In this document: positions 1-11,978 of the stretch, in pieces | Position numbering within the stretch: position 1 is the stretch's first letter | Layout: each line of letters starts with the position of its first letter | Assembly: GCA_037179335.1 (NCBI GenBank) | Contig: JAKZHN010000002.1 | Span: 1,860,001-1,924,000, forward strand | DNA length: 64,000 nucleotides | Direction: 5' to 3' | Source of the DNA: Cyclaneusma minus | Lineage: Eukaryota > Ascomycota > Leotiomycetes > Marthamycetales > Marthamycetaceae | The notes under the pieces: generated by a model | The model's database searches: none | What the model was told of the DNA's origin: nothing | What the model saw: only the letters and a program-made list of their open reading frames with translations | Position numbers and translations under genes: made by a program

Positions 1-350
1 AGAGAGGCGATGGCGGATGAGTGGTTGGGGAGACGGTTGGATGCGGGGTTGTTTTGTTTGCAGACGTGTGATTTGTGTTTGGCTTGGTTGGTGGCGGAGG
101 ATGGCGGAGCAGATAAGAGGATTCGGGAACTGCTGGCGGAGAGGGATGAGGGATTGGAGGTTGTGGGGAGGACTTTGCGAGGTGAGTTTGCTCGAGGTGG
201 TGACTGATACGTTGCTTGAGGTGACGAAGATGATGGGAAGTGATGCTAACTGGTGTCATAGAACAAGTCGATGATTTGGAGAATGAGGATACCGAGGAGG
301 AAAAGCAGACGAGGGAGATGCTTAGTACTCTGGTTAAGTTTTTAACATGA
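1..350 (+). CDS. CTNNBL1-like (beta-catenin-like 1) protein, C-terminal end, 5' partial
   Basis: The reading frame is open from base 1 and gives the last 89 residues. Exon 1 runs to 181. An intron at 182-261 starts gtgagt, has a tgctaac branch site and ends in cag-like atag. Exon 2 at 262-350 ends in TGA. The peptide RRLDAGLFCLQ, followed by a helical stretch and an acidic tail ending in EEEKQTREMLSTLVKFLT, matches the C-terminus of the CTNNBL1 family (RRLDAGLFVLQ in animals). That family is an armadillo-repeat protein of the Prp19/CDC5L spliceosome complex in the nucleus. The armadillo body lies outside the window. The 3' end converges on the MFS gene, with 175 bp between stops. Family assignment rests on this C-terminal motif, recognised from memory. 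Confidence 0.8.
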
Positions 351-525
351 AGCATTTCTGCCGGGTCGCATAATGTTTTTGATGGTTTTGATGCTGTGTG
401 GCGCAGCGACCAACTAATGATTACAATTTATTCGAAGTGAGTGGCCCCTCAACTCTGCCATGAACGCCGGAGCTATGCTCAAATGCACGGGTATCATCGA
501 CTCCTGAAAACCGGATCGCCACCCT

Positions 526-2226
526 CTATACAGTCTCCACCTTCTTCCCCTTCTCCCCCTCATCCCCAAGTTTCGACCTCTCACTCCCCGTCTTCGCATT
601 CGTGCTCCCAATATACCCGCCCGTCCAAATGAGCGCCGGCACCGCCCCTATAATACTAAACAACCCCAAAGTCAAACTCATCGTCTTCCACCCCGCCGCA
701 TCCCTCACATAGCCCGCCCACAGCGGCCCCACCAAACAGCCCCCCGCAAACGCCATAATAAACAGCCCATATGCCTGCGCATAAGCCCCCGATTTTCCAA
801 AAATCCCCGGATTCTTCTTCTCCTTCGCTTCCACCACATACGTAATCTCCGCCATCAGCGGACTCTGGACTAAACTCAGCGCGAAGCCAATAAGCGCTAG
901 TAAGGCACAGAATAGCACTTTTTGGCTCAAAGTGTTGGTGTGAATGAGGCGCAGGAGAATCCAGAATGGGCAAGCGAGGATAAAGCCGAGTACGACGAGC
1001 CAGCGCGCGCCGTAGCGGTCGGAAATGGCGCCGAAGAGGGGCGCGCTGAAGCTGGGGACCATGACGGCGAGGAAGACGAGGCCGGCGCCGGTGGCGTCCC
1101 AGTGGAAGGTAGATTGGACAAAGAGGGGGACGACGCTGTCGAATGCGGTCATGAGACTGGCGTTTACGAGACAGCCCCAGAGGGCGGCGAGGAGGCGGCG
1201 GGATCTGAGGAGGGTGAAGATGGGGGCTTTGCGGATGTGGCTTAGGGTGTAGGATGGGGTTGGGTCTTGGGAGTTGGCTTGGTCTGGGGGGATGGGTCGG
1301 GTGTTGAGGATTTCGTGAGCGGGTTGTGGTGGGACTTGGAGAGGGGAGCGTAATGGCCAGTCTGACGTGTCTTGGGTCTCTTGGGTCTCTTGGGTGGCTG
1401 GAGTTTTCACAGTATCGCGTGTGATGGGTTTTGGCTCCACGGATGGTTTGATTTCGGACTCGGGGTCGGCCCACTGAGCAGCCACTTTCTTTTCGATGAG
1501 AATCAGGCGCAACACGATATCCAGGGAGATCAGTCCGAAGGCCATCCAGAAGGTATTGATGTAGCCGGTTCTTGTATAGACGATACCGCCGAGTAAAGGT
1601 GCCACTAGCACAGCCAGGTTCATGCTGTAAGCTGTCAGCTGTAAGTTCATCGCAGAGCTGGCATGAGCTGCCTTGAGCTGCATTTCTGGACAGAAAGACC
1701 CGACTTACCTGATACTCACGTATCCCATGAGCTGCCCTACATCCTTCTCTCCAACCGTATCCACCAACAACGCACTCCCCACCACCCATACAATCGCGGC
1801 AGCAAAGCCCTGCAAGACCCTTCCAGCAATCAAAAGCCCCGTCGACCTCGCCAGGCAAAGCATCACAGTCGCTCCAGCCAAACACACTAAGCCAAACAGC
1901 AACGGAATCCTCCGCGAAGAAGAATTATCCGCATAGAAGCCCACGATGGGCGAAGCAACCAGCAAAGCCGCGCCATAGACAGCCAGCAGAATCGAAACCC
2001 AGTGCTGAGCTTTGTCCTCTGGAACGTCACACCGTTCGGTCAAGGCTCTAGGAATGACAGGAACAATCATGCCGTAGAGAAAGATATCAGTGAAGACGGC
2101 TATGCAGATAACGGACAAGATAAAGATTTTCGAAGAACGTATTTCGAGGAAGTATGGAGCTGGCCATGAGGGATTCATCCGTTCGCCATGGATGAAGGTG
2201 GCCATACGGGGTGGGAATGGTATCAT
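526..2226 (-). CDS. MFS transporter (DHA1/VMAT-like), two exons
   Basis: Exon 1 is 1709-2226 and exon 2 is 526-1624. The 84-nt intron (1625-1708) runs gtaagt to ttacag, and splicing gives GYVSISMNLAVLVAPLLGG, the expected sequence around TM4-5. The product is 538 aa with about 12 membrane segments. TM1 reads FILSVICIAVFTDIFLYG and is followed by the loop motif GFYADNSSSRR (MFS motif A). The matching motif GAISDRYGARW lies in the second half. A long hydrophilic loop of about 80 residues separates the halves, as usual. This family is a plasma-membrane or vacuolar proton antiporter, often for drugs or small metabolites; the substrate cannot be told. The start could also be the ATG at 2205. The frame is open upstream to 2400 but only through non-transporter sequence. 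Confidence 0.9.
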
Positions 2227-3531
2227 TGTCGAGCCGTGACTCCAGCCCTTTGGATACCGCCACACAGCAAGTTTGCGGAAGATGAGAAACGAAATCGCCC
2301 GTACCACGATCGGGAAGTTAATGAAGAGGAAGACGAGGAAGGTGCAGATGTTATAACACCAGTGTGTACAGCGGCGAAACGCACACTCAGGTATATGCAT
2401 CTACAGATGCTTGCTGAACCTAGCGTCAACGCCGTTACCTCGTCATGGCCAAGTCTGGCAGCGTCAAGGCGCCTGGCGGTGACTGCAGACTGAGAGGGAT
2501 GATGAGCCAAAGTTGGGGCAAACAAGAGCCTCTGCGGGCGATAAGACTGCTGTGTTGGCGCGAGGTCATGAGGGAAAGACTAAAGAGAGTCATCTACTCG
2601 TCGGATAAGGAGTAGTTGCGAGAAACCAGCTTTAGCAACATTGATGCGGAGTTCGGACTGGGAAGATGTAGAGAAAGCTCCGGAGTTGGAGTTGTCATGG
2701 AAAAAGAAGGGACCTGTCTTAGCGTGCCAAGAAGTGCCGGTCCAGCACATGCTAAATACAGTGACAGAAAGCGAAATAATTTGAAATTAATCCTTGGAGA
2801 TGAGAAATATCGAGGCAGCGAGAAGCTAGGAATGATTGAAAGCAACCCAAGTGGTCAGAAATATTTCAAATATAGGAGAACAGCCGAGGTCACTTACAAA
2901 AGAAATCATGACAGAGAAGTGTCATTGTGTCAAGTGCACAGTGTCTGGAAATTCTGGGTTGACGTCAGAGCGTGCTAAAGCTTAACTTTAAGCGAGGAAA
3001 TATTGAAGCTAGAGCTAGCCGCCGTTGGCACGCTGCAACGCTTCTCTCTGCCTGACATCTGCTCCAAGCACCGACATATTGATGCTCTCTAATGCACGAA
3101 AAACGCCAATAACAGGGACTCCATGAGAGAGAAAAGGTCATGAACCCAAATACAGCATGAAAATCCCGAGCGCAGGCATGGCCACTGGCCTCGCCAAAAA
3201 TTACTCAACTTCTCAAATCGTTCTCAACGTCGTACCCAGACCTCATTCGCCCCCATTCCTCGGCAGCTCAAGCGCCCACAACTGCTCGACGGGAGCGATC
3301 CAGAGCCAGCTATTCGCTGGTACGGTCCTGTCGGTATCGACCATCGACATCGAATTATCGATTCCAAGGCTGTCGGGCCGCCGGGCGACGAGCAAGATGC
3401 CACGATCGCAGCGAACGCCCCGTTATATGTGCGAAGATGCAGACTGCAGTTGCCAGTTGTGGGCTGTGTGGAGAACTTGAGCATACAAATCGGGCGAATC
3501 TCAAATCACTTGAGCGCTGCAGCCCCTCACT
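2227..3531. other. intergenic stretch, no gene seen
   Basis: About 1.3 kb upstream of the MFS gene. Short open frames exist on both strands, but none has a plausible intron structure or a recognisable motif. It presumably carries the MFS promoter. Confidence 0.5.
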
Positions 3532-5341
3532 TATATATACGCCTCGCAGTCGGGACTGGGTCGGGTGTGACCTTTGGTGCAGCCGGCCATGCGTTCGGGC
3601 TTCTCGTTCGGGAAAGGGAAGAAAGAACATTGCGTCGGGCCCCGAGGACGTGGGCTCATATTCCACTCTCGCGAGACTTCAGGATCGCCACTTCACAAGG
3701 AGCACGACCCCGATCTCCGGGCGGTATCTTTCGAGCAGTGGATCAAGAATGGAATGACTTACACGACATTTGGGAGAAGCTCACCGAGCAGCTCTCCTCG
3801 ATTTGTCTATACATGTAGGTAAGCGCTCAGGGGGAGTTCGACATGGAGCGTTGCTGTGTCGGTGGCCAACTTGCATCTTTACTCTCAAGCCGGGCGACGG
3901 ACTCCACTGGCAGATCTCATTGCCAACATACCTCCCTTCTCGCCTCGTTTTTCCTTGCATATGGTTGGAGCTGGGCTCCGGATGTCTATGATCTCTCTGC
4001 CAGTAGCAGTGATGCGGAGTTCCATATCTTTCGAAAGCTTGAATGAGGCTTTTCTGCCAGTGGCAGCGATGAGAATGGTGCAGACCTTCCAACAGTCTGA
4101 AAAACGAGGCTCTTCTGCCAGCGGGTTGCTTAGTTTGCGTTTCTGTTTCTATTTCAAGCTATTGATTACAAGACGTTGTTCGTGCAATCGGAATCCCCGG
4201 ACGTAGCAACAATATGCGTTGCTGCCAAACAGCCAATTTCTGTCAAGATGATAGAGCAACCACACGTCCGAAGCTCAATGTGTGGATACAACCCGATCGC
4301 CCAAACTTGACCGCATGTGCGTTCCCTGTATGTTTTCTACACTTTGACTCAATTGTGACTGCTCATTTGAGCCGCTGTTTTCATTTCAGGATGATGAATC
4401 TATCGCTCAATGGCTCGTCACTCGGTATGACCGATGATGGTTGTGGTGTAAAGGGCGTCCTTGTCGATATACGGTTCATCATACATCACTTTCCTCTTGT
4501 TATTCCCCGCTTTATGGGGCTATTTCGAGAGCACGCAAGAAGGCTTGCACCACTCGAGATATGTGCCATCGACAATATGATCATTTCTGGGTTGAACCGA
4601 CGACCTCCATGCTCTTTGCCTCGGTCTCTCCCATCACAACATATGCTCGTGGCTCACAGACCTTGATTTCTACCAGCGGGGAAGTGTGGCAGTACCAGTG
4701 CCGCCTCCAAAACTAACATTTCAGCTCCTCTTCAAGGCCACCAGTACGAATGATTACCCCCACGAAGCGGACCGGAGTGAGCAGTATGAGATTACACTCG
4801 AAGCCATCTTCAATTCCCAGGAATCAAGCGCCGGCATCGCCTCGAGGACATTGACGAATACGATGGAATACGAGAGGAGGACAAACTCTGTTCGACTCGG
4901 GAATGGCGCATCAGCTTTCAGCTATCCCCTCCCTCGAAAATGTCAGTTTCAGCTATAGAACATCGTGTGAAATTCTCCTCGACGGGAGACCGCACAACCT
5001 CCCGAATTGCGGCTCTGCCAAATCGATCTAAATCAAAAAAGCAGGGTTGGTGCAACCCACCCCCGGACCCCGGAGTATGAGTTACACCTTTGTCCGATTC
5101 TCCTTGGATCGAAGTTGCAAGCCGTACGTCTGGTTCAAGTTGTGCCTGTTTTCATTCGGTGGCACACGGAGACTTATTTTACCTACGGGAAGTCGAGAGA
5201 CAAGCCCCAGACATTCGGCACTTGCAAGTTGCTAATCGGTACATATTTTATCCTTTCTTTTCAACCTCCAAGGCCTTGGCTTCAGCCTATACTCTTCAAT
5301 TGGAGTCGCTTCGTAAAGACTTAGCCGCGGCTGAAGTTTAG
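3532..5341 (+). pseudogene. possible decayed multi-exon gene, function unknown
   Basis: Several gene-like traces occur in order. There is a TATA-like tatatata at 3532-3539 and an ATG at 3589. A very good intron at 4328-4389 runs gtatgt to tttcag, with a tgact branch site. A second acceptor with a textbook branch site (actaacatttcag) ends near 4724. A final open stretch ends in KDLAAAEV at 5341. After the 4389 acceptor the frame reads DDESIAQWLVTRYDR and then hits TGA, then stays open for about 90 codons. That is what a single C-to-T stop would leave. The exons cannot be joined confidently and no family is recognised. It may also be an active gene whose exon structure was misread, or noise. 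Confidence 0.25.
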
Positions 5342-6467
5342 TCAATTGAGCCTCAAACCCCTCATTGATACAGCTCGGTTGCATTAGAGCCGCAACACGA
5401 GATATGCAACCATCATATTCAGATCACCCAAACTTGTCAGGTTCAACTATGCTGCTACTATTCCAACTGCATAATTGAGCCTCAAAACAGGTGAGGTGAG
5501 GCTGTAGGATGGATGCGAGCCGCGGCACTCGTCAAGACGCACCAATCACAATTGCTACCTGCCGTGCTACAAGGTACCTACGTACAGGGGTGAGATCATG
5601 GGCTGCCGATGTCGCGCCCCTCCAGCATCTTCAAGAGCCTCATGAAGTTGGGATGGCTGCGCACGATGAGGCTGAGCAACATACTTGCCGTATCCCTCAT
5701 GCTTTTGGACCCCGCGAGTGCGGATCGCTTTGTGCGTGTATGACGTCTCCAAAATGGAAATGATATCGAATGCACCGTGGTAATAATAGCAGAGCCTTGT
5801 CCACTCGCCCATGGGCAAGGCCCTCTGGCACGATCGCTCTAAAACTCCGGTGTATTCTACGGGTTCGGGATATGCTTCACGGATCGCTACATTTTGGGGC
5901 TTACAGGGTTGAAGTAGTCTCACCCAATTGGTACTAAGCAAGTTTCAGCGGCAGCCAAGCGGCTCTATCATGGCAGCCTCAGTATATAAATGGTGAGCAA
6001 GTTCCCCGCATAGCCTCATTTTATTCTTTGGCAGACGATACCTTCTTGTTTCGCCTCAATTCACAAGTTCCCGTTACTGTCTCCTATGAACGTCTCTCAT
6101 CTCAGTTGTTGGCCGCCTTCTCATTTCCTTGAAGTTCAATACTACGTGGCACGGGGGTTTCGATTTCATCGATGCCAATGAGGTTATTGTCGGTTTCTGG
6201 TTCGTTATCCTCACCATCTCTGTTCAAACCAAGAATTTCATTCCAAGTCTCTAGTCTCTGTTTAAAAGCAAGTTCTTTGCCCCAAATTTGCCATGGAGAC
6301 CAAGTTTCCTTCCAAGTTTTTATCGCTCATCAAAGTCATACTGGGATTACTATACTCAAATTCTATCACCTTCAATACCACCTTTGATCTCGAGAAACGA
6401 GAATCATCAACTATGCAACAGTTTTGCTCATCTTAAAAAGGGATATTGAACTCGACAACTTATAGCG
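5342..6467. other. intergenic stretch upstream of the F-box gene
   Basis: No gene is supported. It holds a TATA-like tatataaa near 5982 and long pyrimidine-rich runs (6040-6380), consistent with promoter and 5' UTR of the F-box gene that starts at 6468. Confidence 0.5.
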
Positions 6468-9298
6468 ATGCCAGCGTCTTTGATAAGTCTGCCTTACGAA
6501 ATCCTGTCATATATAGTCGACGGCATTTCGTTCGAGGATGTGATCTCATTGGCTCGGACATGTAAGCATATGCAATATCTGGAGCGGGATGAGAGGACAT
6601 GCAGTCAGATAGCTCTCGTAAGTCAGCTCCAATCCGGCAACACCCCTGACTTACCTTGACAATAATAACTATTTCCCCTTCTCTGAGCCTTGTTTCAAAC
6701 CCAGTCTTCAGACAACCATTCGGAGGATCTCCTACATTCCCACTAAAACACATAATTCCATGCTGACATACTCACCAGACCAAAATCCGCCACTCTAAGG
6801 AAGTCTTGGACGCCATTCAAAACAACACCAGCTACGCCCGCGCCCTCCGCCTCGTCGCCAAGCGCCGCACCGCCCTCGCCACCGCCTCCCCTTTCAGCAT
6901 CTGTACCATCGGCCTCTGCAGCACCTACCTGTACACGTCCGGTGTCCTCTGCTACATCATCGACCACACACTCCGCATCCTCACCCTCCACTCCTTCCCT
7001 TCATCCCATTCGCCCGCCAACTCCGAAATCGTCATCCACATCCCCAACCTCCTCCGCCAAACCGTCATATTCAGCGAACTCGACACACGCGCCACTTTCA
7101 AAATCCTAAACTACGCTGATAGCATACTTACATGTCTGTACCGCTCCACACTCCCCGAGCCGACTAATTGGTTAGTCGTGTTTAACGTGGAGACGGGCGA
7201 AGTGCTGCTTAAAGATGTGTTGACCACCACGGAAAAAATCGTCGTAAGACACAATGCGGAATATCTTTACTACGCCACACACAGCGAATACGGCAGCGAT
7301 GGCTACAAAAAATGGGTTTTACGTGGCTATTGCTTCGCCACGCGGAAATTCTACCCCAGCCGCATCCATCTTTCCGAAATCGTCGGCTGCGATCTCGGCA
7401 CCACAATCGTAATGTGCATAATCGGCGACTACTTTTACGTGCTCAGTAACCAAACGAGCTTTGAAGTTGAAGAAATTGATTGGACGAGCTTCTATCATGG
7501 TGTTAGGTGGAAGTTGAATGATCCGCGGAATGGCATGGTGGAGAGGGTGAGGGAGGATGGGGGGACAGGGAGGAAGCATGGGGGGAGGGGGGCGGGGGGG
7601 ATGTGGAGGAGGGAGCATAGGGAGGGCCCGATTGATGATAGGTGGACGGTGTTGGGGTTGGAGAGGAGTGAGGAAAATGGGGCGTTGGAGGTCGTGGAGC
7701 AGAGGAGGGAGTGGAGGGTGGGGAGGAGGGTTTGTGAGAGGTGTTGGTATGTGCAGCCGGTTGTTTTTCAGGAGAGGGTGGGGAGGGGGGAGGAGGGGGT
7801 TGAGGATGATGGGGATGAAGGCGAAGAAGGCGGGGAAGGGGGCGAGGGCGATGAGGGTGGAGGTGATGAGAACGGGCATCAGAACGGGCATCAGAACGGG
7901 CACGATGACGGCAACGGAGACGACGATGCAGAATCGAGTTCGGAAGAAGATGATGAAGAAGATCCGGACGACCAGAATTTGGGGGACTCGACCAGTTGGG
8001 AGCGCGATGTAGACGACCTGCCGGACTCGCCGCTCAGAAGGGCGATACGCGAGGGCGATCATCCGAATTACGGACCTCCGGGCATTCGGCTGCCGAGCAA
8101 CTACCACCCTGTCGATGACGGGACCTCAGTGCGTACGTTCAATATTACGAAAACACCAATTAGTTATTACCACAGCGCCGCTAATGCGTTTGTGGACTTG
8201 GTGGACGATCCGGTTGGAGCAGAGAAACAGCGATTACGTCTGCGGATTGGCAAAAGGGGGGCCTGTCCGCCGCCATTGAAGGACGAGGCACATAAATACA
8301 GCCCCTACGATGCCGATTACAACTTACTGCTGCCACCGCATGAACCGGAAGATGGTAGGCTAAAATTCGAGGAGGAGAAAGCCGGGGGTATCTTGAACGA
8401 AGAGAAGAGGAAGGAAATCTACAGGGATTCCTACAAGCCGAACGAAATATCCTTCTGGCCTCCGGAACCGGGCACAAAGGAGGCGAAAGAATACTGCAAC
8501 CCGAAAGGGGGGACGAGAAGGGCGAGTGAGAGGGATTTGGAAGCGTTGTACAAGATGCTGAATCCGCCGAGCCATTTGGGGGGTGTGGAGGGGACGTGTG
8601 ATGAGAGGAGCATGGTTTTTGTTACGGGGGAGAGGGGGAAGGGCGGCGCTAGGGCGATTGTGTTTGTTAGTTTTGATGCGGGGATTAGGCTGGAGGGGTT
8701 GAGGAAGTGGGGTGTGAGGGATGAGGCAGAGGGAGGGATGAGAGAGGAGGAGGGGGAGGCTGCAGATGTTGTGGTAGGTGGTGGTGTGGAGGGTGATAAG
8801 GTGGATTGTACTGGGGAAGTGCCGGCGCACACCGATCAAGGCTGGAGCGCGATGGATTATGCGATGGCGATCGAGGCAGATGCTGCTGCGCTACATGACA
8901 TGGAATTCGACAGGCTGTGGGGAATCGGTGACGATGCTGCAGAGGAGGATGCAGATCTGACCATGATGGACGTCGACACAGCGATATCCTCCTCCACCCT
9001 GCCGTACCAGGGCATTACCAGTGGCCAGCTTGCAACTGCCTTCGTCAACGACTGCAATCGGGAATCGCACGAAGCTCTGGCTGGCTGGCTGGCTGAAAGC
9101 GGGGTCTTTCCTGATCCAGGCCAGTCTGTTCATGCATTGGGGGGCTGTGCTGAGATGTGGGGAGCCGGCGGTGGTGACAGCGCATCATCAGAGACGAGGG
9201 CTATTTCTGGGGATGCGGAAGAAAAGAACAGGGAGTGGTTGACTAGGGAAACGCCGATGTATAAAGAACTTGGCTTGGGGTTTGATTTGAGTCGGTAG
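6468..9298 (+). CDS. large F-box protein with acidic low-complexity insert
   Basis: Exon 1 is 6468-6617 and exon 2 is 6779-9298. The phase-0 intron of 161 nt starts gtaagt and ends accag. The product is 889 aa. Residues 4-45 form an F-box (LISLPYEILSYIVDGISF). After splicing come SQIAL-TKIRHSKEVLDAI and a YARALRLVAKRR motif. Further on lie GVLCYIIDHTLRILTLH and NQTSFEVEEIDWTSFYHGVRW, typical of one widespread filamentous-fungal F-box family with a beta-propeller-like body. F-box proteins recruit substrates to SCF ubiquitin ligases through Skp1; the substrate here is unknown. Residues of about 330-400 are very acidic and include three NGH repeats. The coding strand at 7553-7800 is strongly G-rich. 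Confidence 0.85.
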
Positions 9299-10675
9299 TG
9301 CTTTTCTTTGGATTGGGACGACGAAGGGGTGCGCGGTAAGTCTGCGAAAGGGGGCGGCTGGGCCGCTCTCAATACACAGCTGGATCTCTGGGGGCTAACA
9401 GTGTGTGCCTCACCTCCTTCAGAAATACGATTGATGATTTATGAGAGATATGCAGCTGGGATTGCAAAAGAGATTCGTGGAGCCTTTCCTTCCTTCGAGT
9501 GGTTGCTCAGGGGAGCAGGGGTGGAGCTTGATACAGAGAGGTCTGATCCAGTTGATGTTCCTTCCCCTTTTCCTATGAAAAATATGTCAGCTCGGACTAC
9601 AAAAGAAAAATCAAACATCGTGTAGCTTTTCCTTCGAACGTGTGTGTCAAAAGATTGGGATGTGAAGTGCCATGCAGAGACATGTGATGCAATTGTCTGG
9701 CACTACCAGTACCATAGATTAGAGCAGAGGCACGGGAAGGATGCGGACCGACCCGTCTCCCAGATCAGCTCCAAGTCCTTATTTTCATCCCGCATTCAGT
9801 AATCTCCACACAGGTGTCTCACAAAGCCCGTAGGATCCATGATCTTCACTGCCGGAAGGAACGATGATCTTAGGGGTAGCCCCGTGGAGAGACGCGAACT
9901 GCCGGTGCAATCTGAAGTGGAGGACCATGCATCCCCGAGTAATGCGAACAGCCCGTCCACTCTGAAATGGAAGAAGCCGCCTCCTTGACCAAGGCCTCCT
10001 CACACCATCATCGCAGAAGAAACAGAATGTTGCGAGGCTATTCTGAGAGATAACTGGATCATACATACCGGACGTGAGGCTTGCTGCATCAGAAAGCGCT
10101 ACATGTGGATATCCGTCCGGCCACAAAGTCGTGGACGGTGGGCTTGCAGGAGGATATATGATATGTGTGGAGAATGGCGAGGCAGACTTGTCGAAAACGA
10201 CGCCCTTCCTTTGGCACGAGCATATAGTGCAAGGCAGATTTTGGGAACGCAATGAGCTATATATAAAGAGTGCTTGAGCTGCGCTTTGTCATACTTGTCA
10301 GAGCAGATATGTCACCGCGCTCGAGGCTTTGCAACGTGAAATTGGCGTCAACCTCACCACTTCCGGAAGCAATTGACCAACCGGAGAGAAAGAATCGGAA
10401 GAGCAGTGCATGTGGAAACTGCAATGGCAGGGTGCCGGCTGGAAGAGCCTCGCTGCCTCGGGCATATACGATCAATCCTCCCAGACACCTCCCGGAGACG
10501 CTGGAACAACCGGATTAGAAAGAAACTAGAGAAGTGTGTTACATGGAAGTCTGCCAAGGCAGGGTGGACGGCTGTAAGAGCACAGGGTTGGTTGTGAGAG
10601 CCTCGGGCATATCCCATCAGTGTAGCGAGTAGGGGGGGAGAGAGAATGGAGCCGATGTGTGTGGGCTGAACAAGG
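9299..10675. other. intergenic stretch left of the retrotransposon island
   Basis: No confident gene. The frame at 9308-9625 contains SEIRLMIYERYAAGIAKEI, slightly like fungal F-box/2EXR starts, but it lacks an ATG and a 5' exon. The right end carries a diverged tandem duplication (10,366-10,620). Confidence 0.4.
10366..10620. repeat. diverged tandem duplication, about 130 bp per unit
   Basis: Two successive blocks share order and wording: caaccggagagaaag versus caaccggattagaaag, then a gcagggtg core, then agcctcgggcatat. The units start near 10,366 and 10,499. Many substitutions and small indels separate them. The block ends about 60 bp before the outer LTR. Confidence 0.55.
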
Positions 10676-10680
10676 GAAAG

Positions 10681-10835
10681 TGTCAGTCACACAGCAGGGG
10701 GGGGGGTTGGTCACGCATAGAGAGAGCGATAGTATTTATTTGTAGCGGGCTGCAGGATTTTAAGGGTCCTGAAGCTTTGGCGCTAAGGCTAGAATTAAGC
10801 CCTAGCCTAATGCGCTAAATTATAAGAAATTAATA
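10681..10835 (-). repeat. left LTR (3' LTR) of element 1
   Basis: 155 bp that begins TGTCAG, contains a run of ten G, and ends taata where the other copy has taaca. It aligns base for base with 28,172-28,325, with almost only C/T and G/A differences. The AT bias starts inside this repeat and does not reach the flank. Confidence 0.9.
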
Positions 10836-11834
10836 CCCCTTTTACAATTATTACCATAATTATTATTATAATGGTATATTATAACTAGATTTCTAAATAA
10901 AATAAATAAATCTTTTTAAAGTCTATAATTGTATAATTTAAATATATTTAATAATTTTAATTTTTAATTTTTTTTAATCCTAATTTATTACTATTTGAAT
11001 TTTTAAATTATGCTTATTTTAGCTAAAAAATAATAATAAATAGGCTGAAAAAATAGCTTGGTTAAAAAATTAGCTATATCTTCTTTATTAGTAGTATAAT
11101 TAAGCTTAATATATTTTTTTCAAGCTTAATAAAATTATATATAATGGGTATTTATATATTTAATATATTGCTGGATTTTGACTTTTTACACGATTAAATT
11201 TATAAAAGTATTATTTGCTAAAACAAAACCCCCTATATAGCCAATTTTAATTAAGAATTTTTATATTTAAAGAATTTATTCAATTAATTTATTTAAAGCG
11301 TATAATTTAAATTTTATAAAGCTTAAAAAAATAAAATTTTATTTTTTGGATTTTTAAAAACTTAAAGCTTTAGCCATTATTAAAACGAATTTATTATAAA
11401 ATGCCCGGGTATTTTGGTTTTTAATATAATTTGCGTTTAAATAGCCTAGAATTTTTAGCTTAGCGAATTTAAAACTAGTATATTAATAGGTAATTTCTAG
11501 GAACTTTTAGCTTTAAATATAGCGAAATAGCTATTATAAAGCATTGGTATAAATAATATTTAAAATAAAAGCGAATTAAACTAGCTTAATAATTTTAAAT
11601 ATTATATTTAGCCTGGTATTTATAGCTGCATATATAATAAAGCCAATTTTATATAAATAATTATGGATTTTAATAATAGAAGCTTTATTAAAATTATTAA
11701 TTAAAATTTTATATAGTTTTTTAGCTATAAAAATAAATTTAAAATAGCAATTAGCTATGCTAAAATAGGCTAGTATTTTAATTAAATATAATTTTTAAAA
11801 TATAATTATAAATTTATTTGGTTTATAAATTAAA

Positions 11835-11978
11835 TTAATGCTTAAAAAAACGCTTGATTTTATCCAGATCTTTCATATTAAATTTGGAATTAAATTTAGC
11901 TTTAAAAATTGTAATAATATTTTTAATTGATTTAAAAATAAGAAAATCGTTAATATAAATAATTAAAAAAAGCTTTTG
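11835..11978 (-). pseudogene. reverse transcriptase fragment of element 1 (copia type)
   Basis: Read on the minus strand this stretch gives IIYINDFLIF, then a helix, then KFNMKDLDKIKRFF. This is the copia palm motif region, where the family has YVDD, followed by the MKDLG..K.FLG block. The first aspartate of the catalytic pair is replaced by asparagine, as a G-to-A change would do. Stops follow on both sides, so the enzyme cannot be made. Confidence 0.85.

Noticed and set aside
656..1885. 409-codon minus-strand frame
   Set aside because: It is the shadow of the MFS transporter in another frame; low-complexity Arg/Pro/His content and no domain.
7319..8107. 262-codon minus-strand frame
   Set aside because: Antisense of the G-rich and acidic part of the F-box gene; Pro/Leu-rich only because of base composition.
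9308..9625. Possible second F-box/2EXR-like gene
   Set aside because: No ATG, no upstream exon, and only a short resemblance (SEIRLMIYERYA). It may be 3' UTR of the F-box gene.
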